DNA from: Sulfurimonas sp.
Lineage (GTDB): Bacteria; Campylobacterota; Campylobacteria; Campylobacterales; Sulfurimonadaceae
Assembly: GCA_028044295.1 (NCBI GenBank)
Contig: JAOFSE010000003.1
Span: 114,359 to 178,358 of the forward strand
DNA length: 64,000 nt
Direction of reading: 5' to 3'
Positions 18,132-28,208 of this stretch are shown here, piece by piece. Both the position numbers and the translations under genes were made by a program. Every line of letters begins with the position of its first letter. Positions within the stretch are counted from its first letter, which is position 1. Below the pieces are notes generated by a model. The model was not told the origin of the DNA, did not search any database, and was given only the letters and a program-made list of their open reading frames with translations.

Positions 18132-20845
18132 ACTGCTATCAACTTCACCCCATCTTTTAACAAGTAACAGATATACCCTTTTACCTCATCACCTGTGATC
18201 TCTTCTATAGCTTTTACATAGTACCTAACCTGCTTTAGATGATGCTCACTGTAGCCTGTAGAACTCTTATAATCTATAACATTCCAGGCTCCACTATCAC
18301 TCTTAACTAAAAGGTCAATATAGCGAAGGTTCTTTTTATATCTTATCGCTTTTTCTCTGTAACACTCACCAGATGTTAATGTTTTAAACTCACTATTTTG
18401 TAAAAGTAGTTGAACTCTGTTTTCTATGTCTCTAATCTCGGAACTTTCAAGTGTATAGCCAAACTTGTTAATCATCATATCTTTTGCACTCTCTACATGT
18501 TGCTCTTGAAAACTTGCTAACATTTCTAACATGTAGTGCATAGAAAGACCAAAATTTATGGCTTTTAAATCATCTGCTTGCTCTGACTCAAGAGTTAAAA
18601 TATCACTTTGAGTTCCATAATAGAGGTTTGTAAATTCTAAATTTTCTTTGTCACATGAAGTCCTACTAATATGAGGTTTCATTTCTACATGTAACTTTCC
18701 AGAACTCTTACATTCAAGGTCTAAAATATCAAAGATAGAGTCTTTAGACTTTTTGATAACGACTAAAGTATCTCTAGCTCTAGTAAATGCAACATAAAGT
18801 GCATTTAACGAGTCCTCTTTAACAAGTAGTTTCTCTTTTGCCAGAGCATTAGCGTACTGTTTATCTATAGCATCACGACCCTTTATACGTAGGTAAATAT
18901 TTTTAAGGGTGATATTGTCATACTCATAAATAATAGCATCTCGTGCAGGTGGAGCTTTTTTGAGTCTATCCATAACTATAACATGTTCATATTCCAAGCC
19001 TTTTGACTTGTGAACAGTTAAAACTCTCACACCATTTAGCTCAGATGAAGCGGCACTTGTGTCGATTCTCTCATATTCAAAAAGTAATGCTTCTATATCA
19101 CTCTGAGCAGCTATAGTGTTTAAAAAGCGTATAAGATTAAAGTCATCAAAAAAGAGTCCATACTCCTTAATAACATTTTTTACAATATCGAGTAGTTTAA
19201 CCTCATTAAAATCAACCCTTTTTATTTGTCTAACCTCTTGTGAGATAAGAGAGAAAAAGTTATGTTTATATATCTCTTGGTTAAAATAGAGATACTTCAA
19301 GTACTCGATAATAGATTTAACATTCTTTTGGTTGATAAGCTTTGTAGTTGTCTCCGTAACTACATCTACATGTAGAGATTCAAGAGCCTCTTTTATTTTA
19401 CCTCCATCACCATTTGTTGCACACAAAATTGCTATCTCATTAACATCTGCACCAAGAGCAATTAATTTTTGAACTTGTTCACAGGTCTCTTCTAAAAGTT
19501 CATCATTTTGTGTAACCTCAACAAACCCACCACTTGCTTCTTCTCTTACTAACTGAGGAGAATAATCTTTGATTTTATCTATAAATACAGAGTTAACGAA
19601 CTCTATAACTTCCTTTTGAGAACGGTAGTTTGTAAGTAACTTTTGAGTCTCAGTATTGTTTTCATCTTTCACTGCACCAAATAGAGCTGAAACACCACCA
19701 CGAAACCTATAAATAGATTGTTTTACATCTCCAACAAAAAAGAAACTTCCATTATCAAAAATACCACTACCAGACGTAATCTCGTTTATAAGTGGTTTTA
19801 AAATCTCATACTGAAGTATACTCGTGTCTTGAAATTCATCTAAAAGCATATGCTCTATTTGAGAGTCTAGTCTAAAGTATAAAAACTCACTATCGTCTAT
19901 AAGGTTTAATATCTCATGAACAAGTGAAGTAACATCAGAAAAGCTAAGCTCACTATCGTCCATGTAGAGCGCTTTTTTACTCTTTATGTATATATCAACT
20001 AGCTCTTTTATTGAGTAGAAAAAGTTTTGCTCTTTTGCTCTGTTTTGCTTCTTAACTGCTTCTTGAATTTTAACAAGTAAGTCGTCCATTGCAGGAGTAA
20101 AACACTTTTTATATGTCGAGTACTCCATAGTCTCACGTGAAAGCCAAGCCTTTGCAGCTACATCTTCAAAACTCTCGGCTGACACACCTTTTTTAGCTGT
20201 TGATGAAGCTGCTTCACATGATTCTACTATGGCTCTTAGTTCTGACATATAGACAAGAGCTTCTTCTTCATACTGCTTATAGTCTTGTTTAGTAAACTCT
20301 ATATCTTTTAACTCTGAGAACTTGATGTAAAACTCATCTAAAAGTGTAAAGATATCTGTGATTCTCTTTTTTGATTGTAGAGATAGAGTGACTAAAGTAT
20401 CTTTTTTACCAGCAACACTAACCTCATTTAAAAAACGAGAAAGTAGTTTTAACTCATGCTGAGAAGCAAAGGTCGAGAAGTCTGGCATAAGCGATGCGTA
20501 AAGAGAAAACTTTCTAAGGATAGAAGTAAAGAAACTGTCTATTGTCATGATTTTTGTATGAGCATTTAAAAACTCATTTAAAACTCTTTGACGGTTTTGA
20601 AGTAAGAAGTCATGTGAAAGTTCAGTAACTTTTGCTATCTCATCTAGCTCTCCTCTAGTCTCTAACTCTTCAAGGGTCTGTACTATTCTCTCTTGCATCT
20701 CTGATGCTGCTTTGTTTGTAAAAGTAAGTGCTAAAATTTTACTAGGCTCTGCTCCCTTAAAAAGAAGTGATAGGTAACGCACAACAAGCATAAATGTTTT
20801 ACCACTTCCTGCACTGGCTTCGTAGGCTAGATTATTAACTAACAT
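18128..20845 (-). CDS. addA: AddA-type UvrD-like helicase/nuclease (RecB-like)
   Basis: About 905 residues. The SF1 Walker A is ASAGSGKT at residues 10-17, motif II LLDEFQDTS near 340, motif VI region ALYVAFTRARD near 715, and a PD-(D/E)XK nuclease core VIDYKSSTGY near the C-terminus. With AddB it processes double-strand ends for RecA loading. Start chosen at ATG 20845: it overlaps the addB stop (TAATG) and is preceded by GGGAGAG; a GTG at 20858-20860 is less likely. Epsilonproteobacterial AddA is shorter than the Bacillus protein (about 1230), as seen here. Confidence 0.92.
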   Translation of the reverse strand: MLVNNLAYEASAGSGKTFMLVVRYLSLLFKGAEPSKILALTFTNKAASEMQERIVQTLEELETRGELDEIAKVTELSHDFLLQNRQRVLNEFLNAHTKIMTIDSFFTSILRKFSLYASLMPDFSTFASQHELKLLSRFLNEVSVAGKKDTLVTLSLQSKKRITDIFTLLDEFYIKFSELKDIEFTKQDYKQYEEEALVYMSELRAIVESCEAASSTAKKGVSAESFEDVAAKAWLSRETMEYSTYKKCFTPAMDDLLVKIQEAVKKQNRAKEQNFFYSIKELVDIYIKSKKALYMDDSELSFSDVTSLVHEILNLIDDSEFLYFRLDSQIEHMLLDEFQDTSILQYEILKPLINEITSGSGIFDNGSFFFVGDVKQSIYRFRGGVSALFGAVKDENNTETQKLLTNYRSQKEVIEFVNSVFIDKIKDYSPQLVREEASGGFVEVTQNDELLEETCEQVQKLIALGADVNEIAILCATNGDGGKIKEALESLHVDVVTETTTKLINQKNVKSIIEYLKYLYFNQEIYKHNFFSLISQEVRQIKRVDFNEVKLLDIVKNVIKEYGLFFDDFNLIRFLNTIAAQSDIEALLFEYERIDTSAASSELNGVRVLTVHKSKGLEYEHVIVMDRLKKAPPARDAIIYEYDNITLKNIYLRIKGRDAIDKQYANALAKEKLLVKEDSLNALYVAFTRARDTLVVIKKSKDSIFDILDLECKSSGKLHVEMKPHISRTSCDKENLEFTNLYYGTQSDILTLESEQADDLKAINFGLSMHYMLEMLASFQEQHVESAKDMMINKFGYTLESSEIRDIENRVQLLLQNSEFKTLTSGECYREKAIRYKKNLRYIDLLVKSDSGAWNVIDYKSSTGYSEHHLKQVRYYVKAIEEITGDEVKGYICYLLKDGVKLIAV

Positions 20846-23211
20846 TACTCTCTCCCACACATAATCTTATACTCACAAAAAGAACAGTTCTTTTCATCCG
20901 CGCATAGTTCAAAGTTTACATCTTCTATACGTTGTAAATCATGTATATGTGACTTTAAAACTTCTAGTTTCTCAGTTAAAAAAGCTTCATTTACTATCTT
21001 AGATTCTTTGAGGTCGTAGTAAGCACAATCTGTGACATTACCAAAACCACTAGCTAGTAAGTAATAAAATTCTAGTTGAAAGTCTGTCGCTTCTGAAAAG
21101 TTTTTCTCAGTATATAGTGGGTATTTACCCGTTTTGTAGTCAAGGACTTCTATCTCATTTTCGCGTTTATCTATACGGTCAATATTACCTTCTAGTGTCA
21201 TTCCCTCAAAACTACATGTAAGAGGCTCTTCACATCTAAAAACTTTCCATCCATCTTTAAATCTTTTTATTTCTACTTCACAAAACTTATCTAAGTTTCT
21301 CTTCTGAATTGCTATTAAGTACTTCTCTAACTCACTCTTTCCACAAGCCTTGTCAAGTTCTACATGTAGAGCTTTTTTAAGAGCTTCTACACTCTCAAAA
21401 CTACTTTGATTAGTATACAACTCTTCAAGAGCTTTATGTACTTGATTCCCTATCTCAAACTCTTGAGGCATATCTTTTGGAATCTCATGTCCATACGTTT
21501 TTTGAACATATTTGTAGTAGTATTTTCTTTTGCATGTAAGAAATGCTTTTAGTCTTGTAGCTGAGAGTTTCTGTTCTTTGAAACTATATTCTTGTTTTAT
21601 CTCATCATTACAACTCTTTACATGTAAAGTTGGTTCTTCAAACAATATCTTTGTGTATTCATTCTCATGATATTCATTGTTCTCTTTTATTCCAAGTTGT
21701 TTTAAGAACCTAGAACCACTACTTTCAGCTGAATTCACATAAGATATAGCAACTTCCTTTGAGTTGTTTATAAGAGACTCATAGTAGTGTTTCTGAAGAG
21801 ATTCTCTGTCACTCATAGTTGGTAAAGATGCCATCTCTCTTATGCTTGTGTTTAAGAACATATCCTTATCACTTCGCTTTGGAACATTTGAGTCTGAAAA
21901 GTCTACTATAACAACTGCGTCAAACTCTACAGCTCTAGTCTCTAGAACTCCCATAACAGTAACCTTACCCCCGCGAACATCATCAAGTGTACGACCTGCT
22001 AATCTTTGTAAAAATACACTTAGCAGAGACTTCACACTCATATCTTTCATATAAGCTAAGATATTTTTGAGAGAGTACAGTTCTTCATCGTAAATCTTAT
22101 TCGCTCTCTTATCTGAAAAGCTCTCTTTATACCTACTCAAAAACTCTACTACATCTAGCTCTGAAACTTTTGTATGGTAGATACTTAGGAGTTCAACGTA
22201 AAACTCATCGCCTACTCTTTGTGCACGAGCTAAGTTTTCTTTTGAATCTTGTTCTATGTACTTACATGTAGAGTTAAGTTTTTCATAGATTTTTGTTTTG
22301 TTAAATGGTTCACCCATTGCAAAGTTAAAATTTGACTTATCATCAAAACTCCTTAAAATCGGTGCAAATTTCTCATCTGGCAGTATCACAGCGATGTCCT
22401 CTGCAGAATAACCTTTAAGCATAAAATCATATATCTTTTTCTTTACATATGCTACTTGAAGTATCGGCTCGCTAAATGTATCACAAGATATATTTTTATT
22501 TATCTGTACATCTTCTTGCTCTAGAATCTCTTTGGTGTTTAGAGATAGTTTGTATCTTTTTCCAATCTCTAGCTCAAATCCAAGTTCTGTAAATTTACTC
22601 TGCATTTTCGTGTTGAACTTACTACATGTAAAAACAAGATTCACATCAGAAAACTCACAACACTTACCTAAAAGTTCCAGCTCAAAGTTTGTAAGATGGC
22701 CTTCTACATGTAGCTCTATGTTTTTGTGTGAAGCTGCATAAGATTCATTGAATCGATATAATTTTGGAAGAAAGATTTTATCTAGTACACCTTTTTCACT
22801 ACATAGTATCTCATAGCGTCTGTAGAGCTCTTGGAGTATACTTATATGCTCTTCAAACTCTCCATAGATGTCTGATGTGTCAAGAGAGCTAATATCATAC
22901 ATTTCAGCGCTAAGCTCTTCAAAAAATTTAAATATATAGGATGAATTTTTTGTAAATGTAAAAAAGTTTCTTTGAATTTGAAGTTTATCAAATGCGTTAA
23001 AATCTGAAGCTTCAAGTAAAAGTAAAACTCTACTGTCATCATCAATTGTTTTAAAGTTTTTTACTACACATAGTTTAGAGATAAATTCACTCATAGTTAT
23101 GAAGTCTGGAAGGAAGAGTGTTGATTCTTGAATACTTAGTTGCTCATGTCTAATAGCACGAGCTGAGGGAAGAACTATTGTTCTAGAGTCTATTGTATTT
23201 TGCATAGGCAT
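20845..23211 (-). CDS. addB: AddB-type nuclease subunit with iron-sulfur cluster
   Basis: 788 residues. The C-terminal domain begins near residue 550 with SATRLKAFLTCKRKYYYKYV-type sequence, carries the nuclease core EVLDYKTGKYP near 690, and ends with three cysteines C776, C779 and C785; with the cysteine of LTCKRK these make the four-cysteine 4Fe-4S staple of AddB nucleases. The N-terminal part (VLPSARAIRHEQ) is a degenerate helicase. Partner of AddA in double-strand-break repair. Contains several copies of the palindrome TACATGTA. Confidence 0.9.
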   Translation of the reverse strand: MPMQNTIDSRTIVLPSARAIRHEQLSIQESTLFLPDFITMSEFISKLCVVKNFKTIDDDSRVLLLLEASDFNAFDKLQIQRNFFTFTKNSSYIFKFFEELSAEMYDISSLDTSDIYGEFEEHISILQELYRRYEILCSEKGVLDKIFLPKLYRFNESYAASHKNIELHVEGHLTNFELELLGKCCEFSDVNLVFTCSKFNTKMQSKFTELGFELEIGKRYKLSLNTKEILEQEDVQINKNISCDTFSEPILQVAYVKKKIYDFMLKGYSAEDIAVILPDEKFAPILRSFDDKSNFNFAMGEPFNKTKIYEKLNSTCKYIEQDSKENLARAQRVGDEFYVELLSIYHTKVSELDVVEFLSRYKESFSDKRANKIYDEELYSLKNILAYMKDMSVKSLLSVFLQRLAGRTLDDVRGGKVTVMGVLETRAVEFDAVVIVDFSDSNVPKRSDKDMFLNTSIREMASLPTMSDRESLQKHYYESLINNSKEVAISYVNSAESSGSRFLKQLGIKENNEYHENEYTKILFEEPTLHVKSCNDEIKQEYSFKEQKLSATRLKAFLTCKRKYYYKYVQKTYGHEIPKDMPQEFEIGNQVHKALEELYTNQSSFESVEALKKALHVELDKACGKSELEKYLIAIQKRNLDKFCEVEIKRFKDGWKVFRCEEPLTCSFEGMTLEGNIDRIDKRENEIEVLDYKTGKYPLYTEKNFSEATDFQLEFYYLLASGFGNVTDCAYYDLKESKIVNEAFLTEKLEVLKSHIHDLQRIEDVNFELCADEKNCSFCEYKIMCGRE

Positions 23212-23229
23212 ATTCTACCTAAGAAATGA

Positions 23230-23730
23230 TTAATACTCGAAGGCTTCTTTAGCTCTTGTATCAGCTTTTACATTGTAAAATCTTTGTAGATCTTTTACTG
23301 TTATTTTCGCCATAACATCCCATCTTCCCTCTTGAGGAAGTTTAACTGAGTTAAAAGTATAAACCCCATTGGAAACTATTGGGTTTATTAATTCTTGATC
23401 ATGCTTATGATTGTTTGGACGAGTTATAATAACTTTTATTTTTGCATTGTTAACTGGATTTGAGTTTAAATCAACTAGCCGATATTTAATAATACTAGAG
23501 TCTACATGTAGACCATCAGTTACATATTCTACTTTATATTTTCTATTAAAATCAATCTCCGCTTGGATTAACTCATTGGCTGATCTATCTGCATCATGAT
23601 AAGGCATCATGTATGTATCACTAGGTTCTACTGGACGCTGCTGCGAAACAACTACAGTAGCAACACAAAAACCAAATACCATGATTATTGAACCAGCAAT
23701 AAAGTAAGGCCAACCTCTTCCACTACTCAT
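23230..23730 (-). CDS. FixH-family membrane protein
   Basis: 166 residues. One N-terminal membrane helix (GWPYFIAGSIIMVFGFCVATV) is followed by a periplasmic beta-rich domain with NPVNNAKIKVIITRP and EGRWDVMAKI, typical of FixH. FixH-type proteins assist assembly or copper loading of cbb3 oxidases. It overlaps the upstream gene by 8 bases and lies at the downstream end of the cco cluster, supporting the role. No ccoI, ccoS or ccoG gene is present in the window. Confidence 0.82.
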   Translation of the reverse strand: MSSGRGWPYFIAGSIIMVFGFCVATVVVSQQRPVEPSDTYMMPYHDADRSANELIQAEIDFNRKYKVEYVTDGLHVDSSIIKYRLVDLNSNPVNNAKIKVIITRPNNHKHDQELINPIVSNGVYTFNSVKLPQEGRWDVMAKITVKDLQRFYNVKADTRAKEAFEY

Positions 23731-24427
23731 TTTCTAATCTCTGCTTTCTTAAATATAGTTTTCTTCTTATGTACATAATTATACCCATAACTACAACACT
23801 ATAAAAAACTATTTTGATTCCAAGAATAAGATTTTTACTACTCTCACCTGTCGCATTTGAAAGCTCAACACCCTGACTCACAGCTATCTGTTCTGCTATA
23901 TCAAAGTAGCCGTTGAACATTGCTGCAGCGTACTGATCTGTAATTTGACCCTTTTTAACCTTGTCTGCTAAAACTGGAAGTATTGTACCTCCACTCTCAC
24001 CTGACATAGCTTTAAAGTCTTCAAAACTTTTAGCATATATAACTGCCATTACAAAAGCTTGAACAGATGAAGCAACAGGACTTAAAACCTGTTTTCTATT
24101 AAAATACTTATATAAAGATTGATCGTTTGCCATGATGTCAACTTTAGAGTTTAACTCTGCAAATGTAAGTAATACAGTAGGCTCTTTAAACTCTTTTAGT
24201 ATCTCTTTTTCATACTCTACTATGCTTACACCATTTGGTAAATCTCTTATCATCACAAGTTTTAAAGATACACCAGTTGTTGCGAAAAGTTCTTCACCAA
24301 GACTTTGAACTTCTTGTGTAAACTTAGCATTGTTTACTACTTCATCTTTATATAAATACTCTGCTAAAAGTGATGTTTGAAAAAAAAGTGTGAGGGTAAG
24401 GGCTAAAAGCCCCTTTGAAAATTTCAA
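23723..24427 (-). CDS. TPM-domain-like membrane protein of the cbb3 cluster
   Basis: 234 residues with a signal peptide (to about residue 22), a soluble domain resembling the TPM fold (VNNAKFTQEVQSLGEELF, TGVSLKLVMIRDLP), and a single membrane helix near residues 200-220 with a short basic cytoplasmic tail. TPM domains in other systems act in phosphatase-like or membrane-protein quality roles; none is demonstrated for this family. A similar gene follows the cco operon in Campylobacter (Cj148x region, from memory). Likely accessory to oxidase assembly. Confidence 0.72.
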   Translation of the reverse strand: MKFSKGLLALTLTLFFQTSLLAEYLYKDEVVNNAKFTQEVQSLGEELFATTGVSLKLVMIRDLPNGVSIVEYEKEILKEFKEPTVLLTFAELNSKVDIMANDQSLYKYFNRKQVLSPVASSVQAFVMAVIYAKSFEDFKAMSGESGGTILPVLADKVKKGQITDQYAAAMFNGYFDIAEQIAVSQGVELSNATGESSKNLILGIKIVFYSVVVMGIIMYIRRKLYLRKQRLENE

Positions 24428-24437
24428 AGAAACTTCC

Positions 24438-24527
24438 TTAACCTATAAAAAGGTTATTTGCTGTTGAAACAGCATATACCGTGTAAGCTGCCATAATAAC
24501 TAGTAATCCAACAATAATTTTATCCAT
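24438..24527 (-). CDS. 29-residue single-helix membrane peptide in the cbb3 operon
   Basis: ATG at 24527, TAA at 24438-24440. The product begins MDKIIVGLLVIMAAYTVYAV and is one hydrophobic helix with a short polar end. A good ribosome-binding sequence AAGGGG lies about 8 bases upstream, and it fills the 110-bp gap between the DUF4006 and TPM-like genes with 10 bases on each side, so it is very probably real. Small single-helix subunits are common in cbb3 oxidases (for example CcoH/CcoM in Pseudomonas); the relation is only an analogy. Confidence 0.68.
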   Translation of the reverse strand: MDKIIVGLLVIMAAYTVYAVSTANNLFIG

Positions 24528-24537
24528 AATAAACCCC

Positions 24538-24762
24538 TTATTTAACATCGATGATATGGTCTGCTCTATTTGAACCATTTCCACCGATACCTGATTTAAT
24601 ATCTTTTTGATTTTTTACTTCATAAAAGTTTGTCGCATTCTCAACTTGAGTATTATACGCTAAGTAAGCAAGAGTAAGAACAGCTATTACTAAACCTAAA
24701 GTAGCAAGTAAAAAACCTGTAATTCCATGTATACCAAGTAAATTTCTTTCTTTATTAGTCAT
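24538..24762 (-). CDS. DUF4006 family small membrane protein
   Basis: 74 residues. One membrane helix (GITGFLLATLGLVIAVLTLAYLAY) is preceded by a charged start (MTNKERNLLGIHG) and followed by a polar tail ending in HIIDVK. DUF4006 genes are found immediately downstream of ccoP in Campylobacterota; function unestablished, presumed oxidase accessory. Spaced 12 bases from ccoP. Confidence 0.85.
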   Translation of the reverse strand: MTNKERNLLGIHGITGFLLATLGLVIAVLTLAYLAYNTQVENATNFYEVKNQKDIKSGIGGNGSNRADHIIDVK

Positions 24763-24773
24763 AAGCCGACTCC

Positions 24774-25691
24774 TTACTTACTTAAGCTAGTGATATAAGC
24801 ACTAACTGCTTCGATTTGTTTTGCGTTAAGTCTCTCGAACTTAGGCATAGTACCAATAGCACCTTTTTTACCATCTTTTAAAACAGATGACACAGTAGCT
24901 ATATCATAACCATTGATTTTAGGACCAGCATAAGGCATACCTTCACCAGTGTCACCATGACAACCGTTACATGTACCCTGAGCGAAAAGTTCAGCACCTC
25001 TAGTATCATCAGCTGGCATACCTGCAACTACATAGTTTACAAGTTCATCTAACTCAGCTTCACTAGCAAACATATAGTTAAGTCCAGGAGGCATGCCACC
25101 AGGGAAATCAGTAGTAAAGTTGTTAGCGCCATTCATAATCGCATGTTTCACTGCAACAGCTTCTATTCTTTGGTTAAGATTTGCAGCTTTACCATCAATA
25201 CCATCAGCACTAATACCATGACAAACTTTACACTCTGCTAAAAATACTGACTCACCCATCTCTACTAGTCTATTACCAGTAATGCCTTTGTACTCAGCAG
25301 CAAACTTAGCATCGTGAGCAGCAACATCTTCATTGTACTCACCAATTTGTGAATATGCATTTACAGGGTAACCCATAGTAAAATACCACATACCCCAAAT
25401 CATAGTAAGAATGTAAAGTATTGCCCATCCCTTAGGAACTTCATTTAGGTATTCACCTATACCATCCCAACTCTCTTCTGCAAGATCACCATCTGCAGTA
25501 TCAACCTGCATTTGACGAACATATTTAACAACAACAAATACACTAATTACTACTAGAGCTACTGCTCCAGCAACTGCAAGTTGATTAACAACATCATCGT
25601 TAAGTCCACCTTCTGTTGTTCCAACAGAAAGGTAAGTTAGTACGATCATTAATGCGGCGAAAACAACTGCCCATATATAAAGCTTATTCAT
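24774..25691 (-). CDS. ccoP: cbb3-type cytochrome c oxidase subunit III, dihaem CcoP
   Basis: 305 residues. Two membrane helices (about residues 5-22 and 35-57, plus one near 90-107) precede two cytochrome c domains with haem motifs CKVCH at 154-158 and CNGCH at 241-245; likely axial methionines lie in GGMPPGLN and TMPKFERL. It accepts electrons from soluble cytochrome c and passes them to CcoO. Third gene of ccoN-O-Q-P by order of transcription it is fourth, 9 bases after ccoQ. Confidence 0.96.
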   Translation of the reverse strand: MNKLYIWAVVFAALMIVLTYLSVGTTEGGLNDDVVNQLAVAGAVALVVISVFVVVKYVRQMQVDTADGDLAEESWDGIGEYLNEVPKGWAILYILTMIWGMWYFTMGYPVNAYSQIGEYNEDVAAHDAKFAAEYKGITGNRLVEMGESVFLAECKVCHGISADGIDGKAANLNQRIEAVAVKHAIMNGANNFTTDFPGGMPPGLNYMFASEAELDELVNYVVAGMPADDTRGAELFAQGTCNGCHGDTGEGMPYAGPKINGYDIATVSSVLKDGKKGAIGTMPKFERLNAKQIEAVSAYITSLSK

Positions 25692-25700
25692 ATATATCTC

Positions 25701-25898
25701 CTATTTCTTTTTCGGCTTCTCTGATACTGGTGTATCAGTAATATCATCTTTTAGTGCCATATTGCTATACTCTTCATAATCATGTCCATCAGAATCTTTT
25801 CTCTTTGTATATAAATGATATATATACGCATAAAGAGCAACTGTTAAAAAAACTAATGCTACGACATAACCATAAGCTTGTAATTCAGCGATACTCAC
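25701..25898 (-). CDS. ccoQ: cbb3-type cytochrome c oxidase subunit CcoQ
   Basis: 65 residues with one membrane helix (LQAYGYVVALVFLTVALYAYIYH) followed by a charged tail with YTKRKDSDGHDYEEYSNMALKD-like sequence. Position between ccoO and ccoP and the aromatic-rich YIYHLY end identify CcoQ, a small stabilising subunit. Confidence 0.9.
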   Translation of the reverse strand: MSIAELQAYGYVVALVFLTVALYAYIYHLYTKRKDSDGHDYEEYSNMALKDDITDTPVSEKPKKK

Positions 25899-25910
25899 TA
25901 TAAATCCTGA

Positions 25911-26603
25911 CTATTTAAGACTGTTCATATATGCAATGATAGCAACGATTTCTGGAATCTTGCCATTTTCAACTGCATCTTTAACATCTTGATTTTTCAT
26001 GTCTGCTGTGATTAACTTTGCTTCAGCAAGAGCCATAGCTCTAGCTTCTTCAACAGTTGCACCCATTTTAATAATCTTAGTAGACCCATCTTTCATAGGT
26101 ACTGGTTTATTATATGGCACACCAAAGAACTTGGCTACTGTTAACTGTTCAGCATATGAAGTATCTATATCAGCTTCATTGACAAACATCCAACCATACG
26201 CAGGCATAATTGAACCTGGTACAACAGAAGCTGGGTCTTTCATGTGATTCTCATGCCAGTCAGTAGTACGGTAGTTACCCACACGCATTAAGTCTGGACC
26301 AGTTCTTTTTGAACCCCATAGGAATGGACGGTCATAAGCATATTCACCACTTAAAGAGTAATCACCATAACGGTCAGTCTCTGATTTAAATGGACGAACA
26401 AGCTGTGAATGACAAGCATTACATGAATTCTTTATGTAAACATGACGACCAGCTAACTCTAAAGTAGAGTATGGAGTCGTTCCAATTACAGGACGAGCTT
26501 GCTGTGCAAAGTGAGGTACAATCTCAACTAAACCAGCAAAAGCAATAGTTACAATAACAACAACAGCAAAAGCAAACGGATTTTTTTCTAACCAATGAAA
26601 CAT
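25911..26603 (-). CDS. ccoO: cbb3-type cytochrome c oxidase subunit II, monohaem CcoO
   Basis: 230 residues. An N-terminal anchor helix (residues 10-30) and one haem c motif CNACH at 61-65 in the conserved NSCNACHSQLVRPF context. The block YDRPFLWGSKRTGPDL is diagnostic for CcoO. It relays electrons from CcoP to the CcoN active site. Lies 15 bases after ccoN and 12 before ccoQ. Confidence 0.97.
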   Translation of the reverse strand: MFHWLEKNPFAFAVVVIVTIAFAGLVEIVPHFAQQARPVIGTTPYSTLELAGRHVYIKNSCNACHSQLVRPFKSETDRYGDYSLSGEYAYDRPFLWGSKRTGPDLMRVGNYRTTDWHENHMKDPASVVPGSIMPAYGWMFVNEADIDTSYAEQLTVAKFFGVPYNKPVPMKDGSTKIIKMGATVEEARAMALAEAKLITADMKNQDVKDAVENGKIPEIVAIIAYMNSLK

Positions 26604-26618
26604 ATTATAATCCTTTTC

Positions 26619-28097
26619 TTATGCGCCCATAGGCGACGCGTTTTGTAGCTCTGATGCTTCAACTTCACGAGCAGATGTAGTTTTGTAAATGTTATATGCA
26701 AACATTATGAAACCAATTAGGTAAAGAGTACCACCAACAGCACGAATAGTGAAGTATGGGTGTAGAACTTCAACAGTATCAATGAATGAGTAAGCTAAGT
26801 TACCAAACTCATCATGAGCACGCCACATCATACCTTGAGTAATACCAGCAATCCACATAGATGTAAAGTATAAAACGATACCTAATGTTTGAATCCAGAA
26901 CTGTGCAGCCATAAGAGATTTTGAGTAAATCTCACGGTTGAAAAGTCTTGGAGCCATATGGTAAATTGCAGCAACAACCATAAATCCAACCCAACCAAGA
27001 GCACCATCATGAACATGACCAATAATCCAGTCAGTAAAGTGCGCGATTGCATTTACTGATTTGATAGCTTGAATAGGGCCTTCTAATGTTGAGAACATAT
27101 AGAAAGTTGAACCCATAATCATGAATTTAATTAGTGGAGATGCAGCAACTTGTTGCCACTCACCCTTCATTGTAAGAAGCATATTAATAGCTGAACCCCA
27201 TGAAGGTAAAATAAGAATTACAGAGAATACTGAACCCATAGTCTGAACCCAATCAGGTACAGTTGAGTAAAGAAGGTGATGACCACCAGCCCATAAATAT
27301 ACAAACATTAAACCCCAGAATGCTAGTAAAGACAATTTATATGAATAAATAGCTTGACCAGACTCTTTTGGTAAAAAGTAGTAAATCATAGCAATAATAG
27401 GAGTAGTTAATACAAATGCAACTGCATTGTGACCAAACCACCACTGAACTAGTGCATCATTTGTCCCTGCATACATAGAAACAGAGTGATACCAAGCACC
27501 AATTCCACCTGAACCAAAGTAAGTTGGAATTTCAAGGTTATTGAAAAGGTGAAGCATTGCAACTGCTAAGAAAGTAGCTATAAAATACCAAATAGATATA
27601 TATAGAGTCTTCTCACGTCTAATAGCGATAAGACCAGCTATTCCAGCTCCCCATAGTAACCAAATAATAGTAATACCAAGATCTAATGGCCACTCAAATT
27701 CAGCATACTCTTTTGAAGTAGTAATACCCATAAGTAAAGAAACAACAATAATTGCAGAAGCTGCAAAGTAAATCCAAAAGTGAAGTTTACCAAGAATCAT
27801 TAATGTTCTTGATTCTGCCATAGATACTTTTAGAACACGTTGTCCTATATAGTACCATGAAGCCCAAACTGCACTTAATACAAATCCGTAGATAACACTA
27901 TCTGTATGTAAAACTCTTAAACGAGAAAAGTTAGTATACTCTGCTAGGCCTTCACCTAAAAATGTATTTAACTCTGGATATGCCATTTGCCATGCTAAAA
28001 TAACACCAACAAGCATACCAACTATTCCGACGAATATTGTATTCATCATAAAAAGTCTAGTAACTGAATAATCATACTCTAATGGACGATCTTCCAT
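26619..28097 (-). CDS. ccoN: cbb3-type cytochrome c oxidase subunit I CcoN
   Basis: 492 residues with about 12 membrane helices. Haem and copper ligands lie in LRVLHTDSVIYG (low-spin haem His), WWFGHNAVAFVLT (CuB His), GGHHLLYS (CuB His pair) and IIGHVHDGALGWVG. Catalytic subunit of the high-affinity oxygen reductase used at low oxygen. First gene of ccoNOQP; AGGAG precedes the ATG. A 124-bp AT-rich leader with a TATAAT separates it from the upstream gene. Confidence 0.98.
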   Translation of the reverse strand: MEDRPLEYDYSVTRLFMMNTIFVGIVGMLVGVILAWQMAYPELNTFLGEGLAEYTNFSRLRVLHTDSVIYGFVLSAVWASWYYIGQRVLKVSMAESRTLMILGKLHFWIYFAASAIIVVSLLMGITTSKEYAEFEWPLDLGITIIWLLWGAGIAGLIAIRREKTLYISIWYFIATFLAVAMLHLFNNLEIPTYFGSGGIGAWYHSVSMYAGTNDALVQWWFGHNAVAFVLTTPIIAMIYYFLPKESGQAIYSYKLSLLAFWGLMFVYLWAGGHHLLYSTVPDWVQTMGSVFSVILILPSWGSAINMLLTMKGEWQQVAASPLIKFMIMGSTFYMFSTLEGPIQAIKSVNAIAHFTDWIIGHVHDGALGWVGFMVVAAIYHMAPRLFNREIYSKSLMAAQFWIQTLGIVLYFTSMWIAGITQGMMWRAHDEFGNLAYSFIDTVEVLHPYFTIRAVGGTLYLIGFIMFAYNIYKTTSAREVEASELQNASPMGA

Positions 28098-28208
28098 ATA
28101 GTCTCCTAAAATTAGAAATATAAATATTTAACTTAAGCTCATCTTAAATTAAATTTCTATCTTTGTAATTTTATCAACTAATTAATTTAACCATCCTTAA
28201 AAGCTGAG

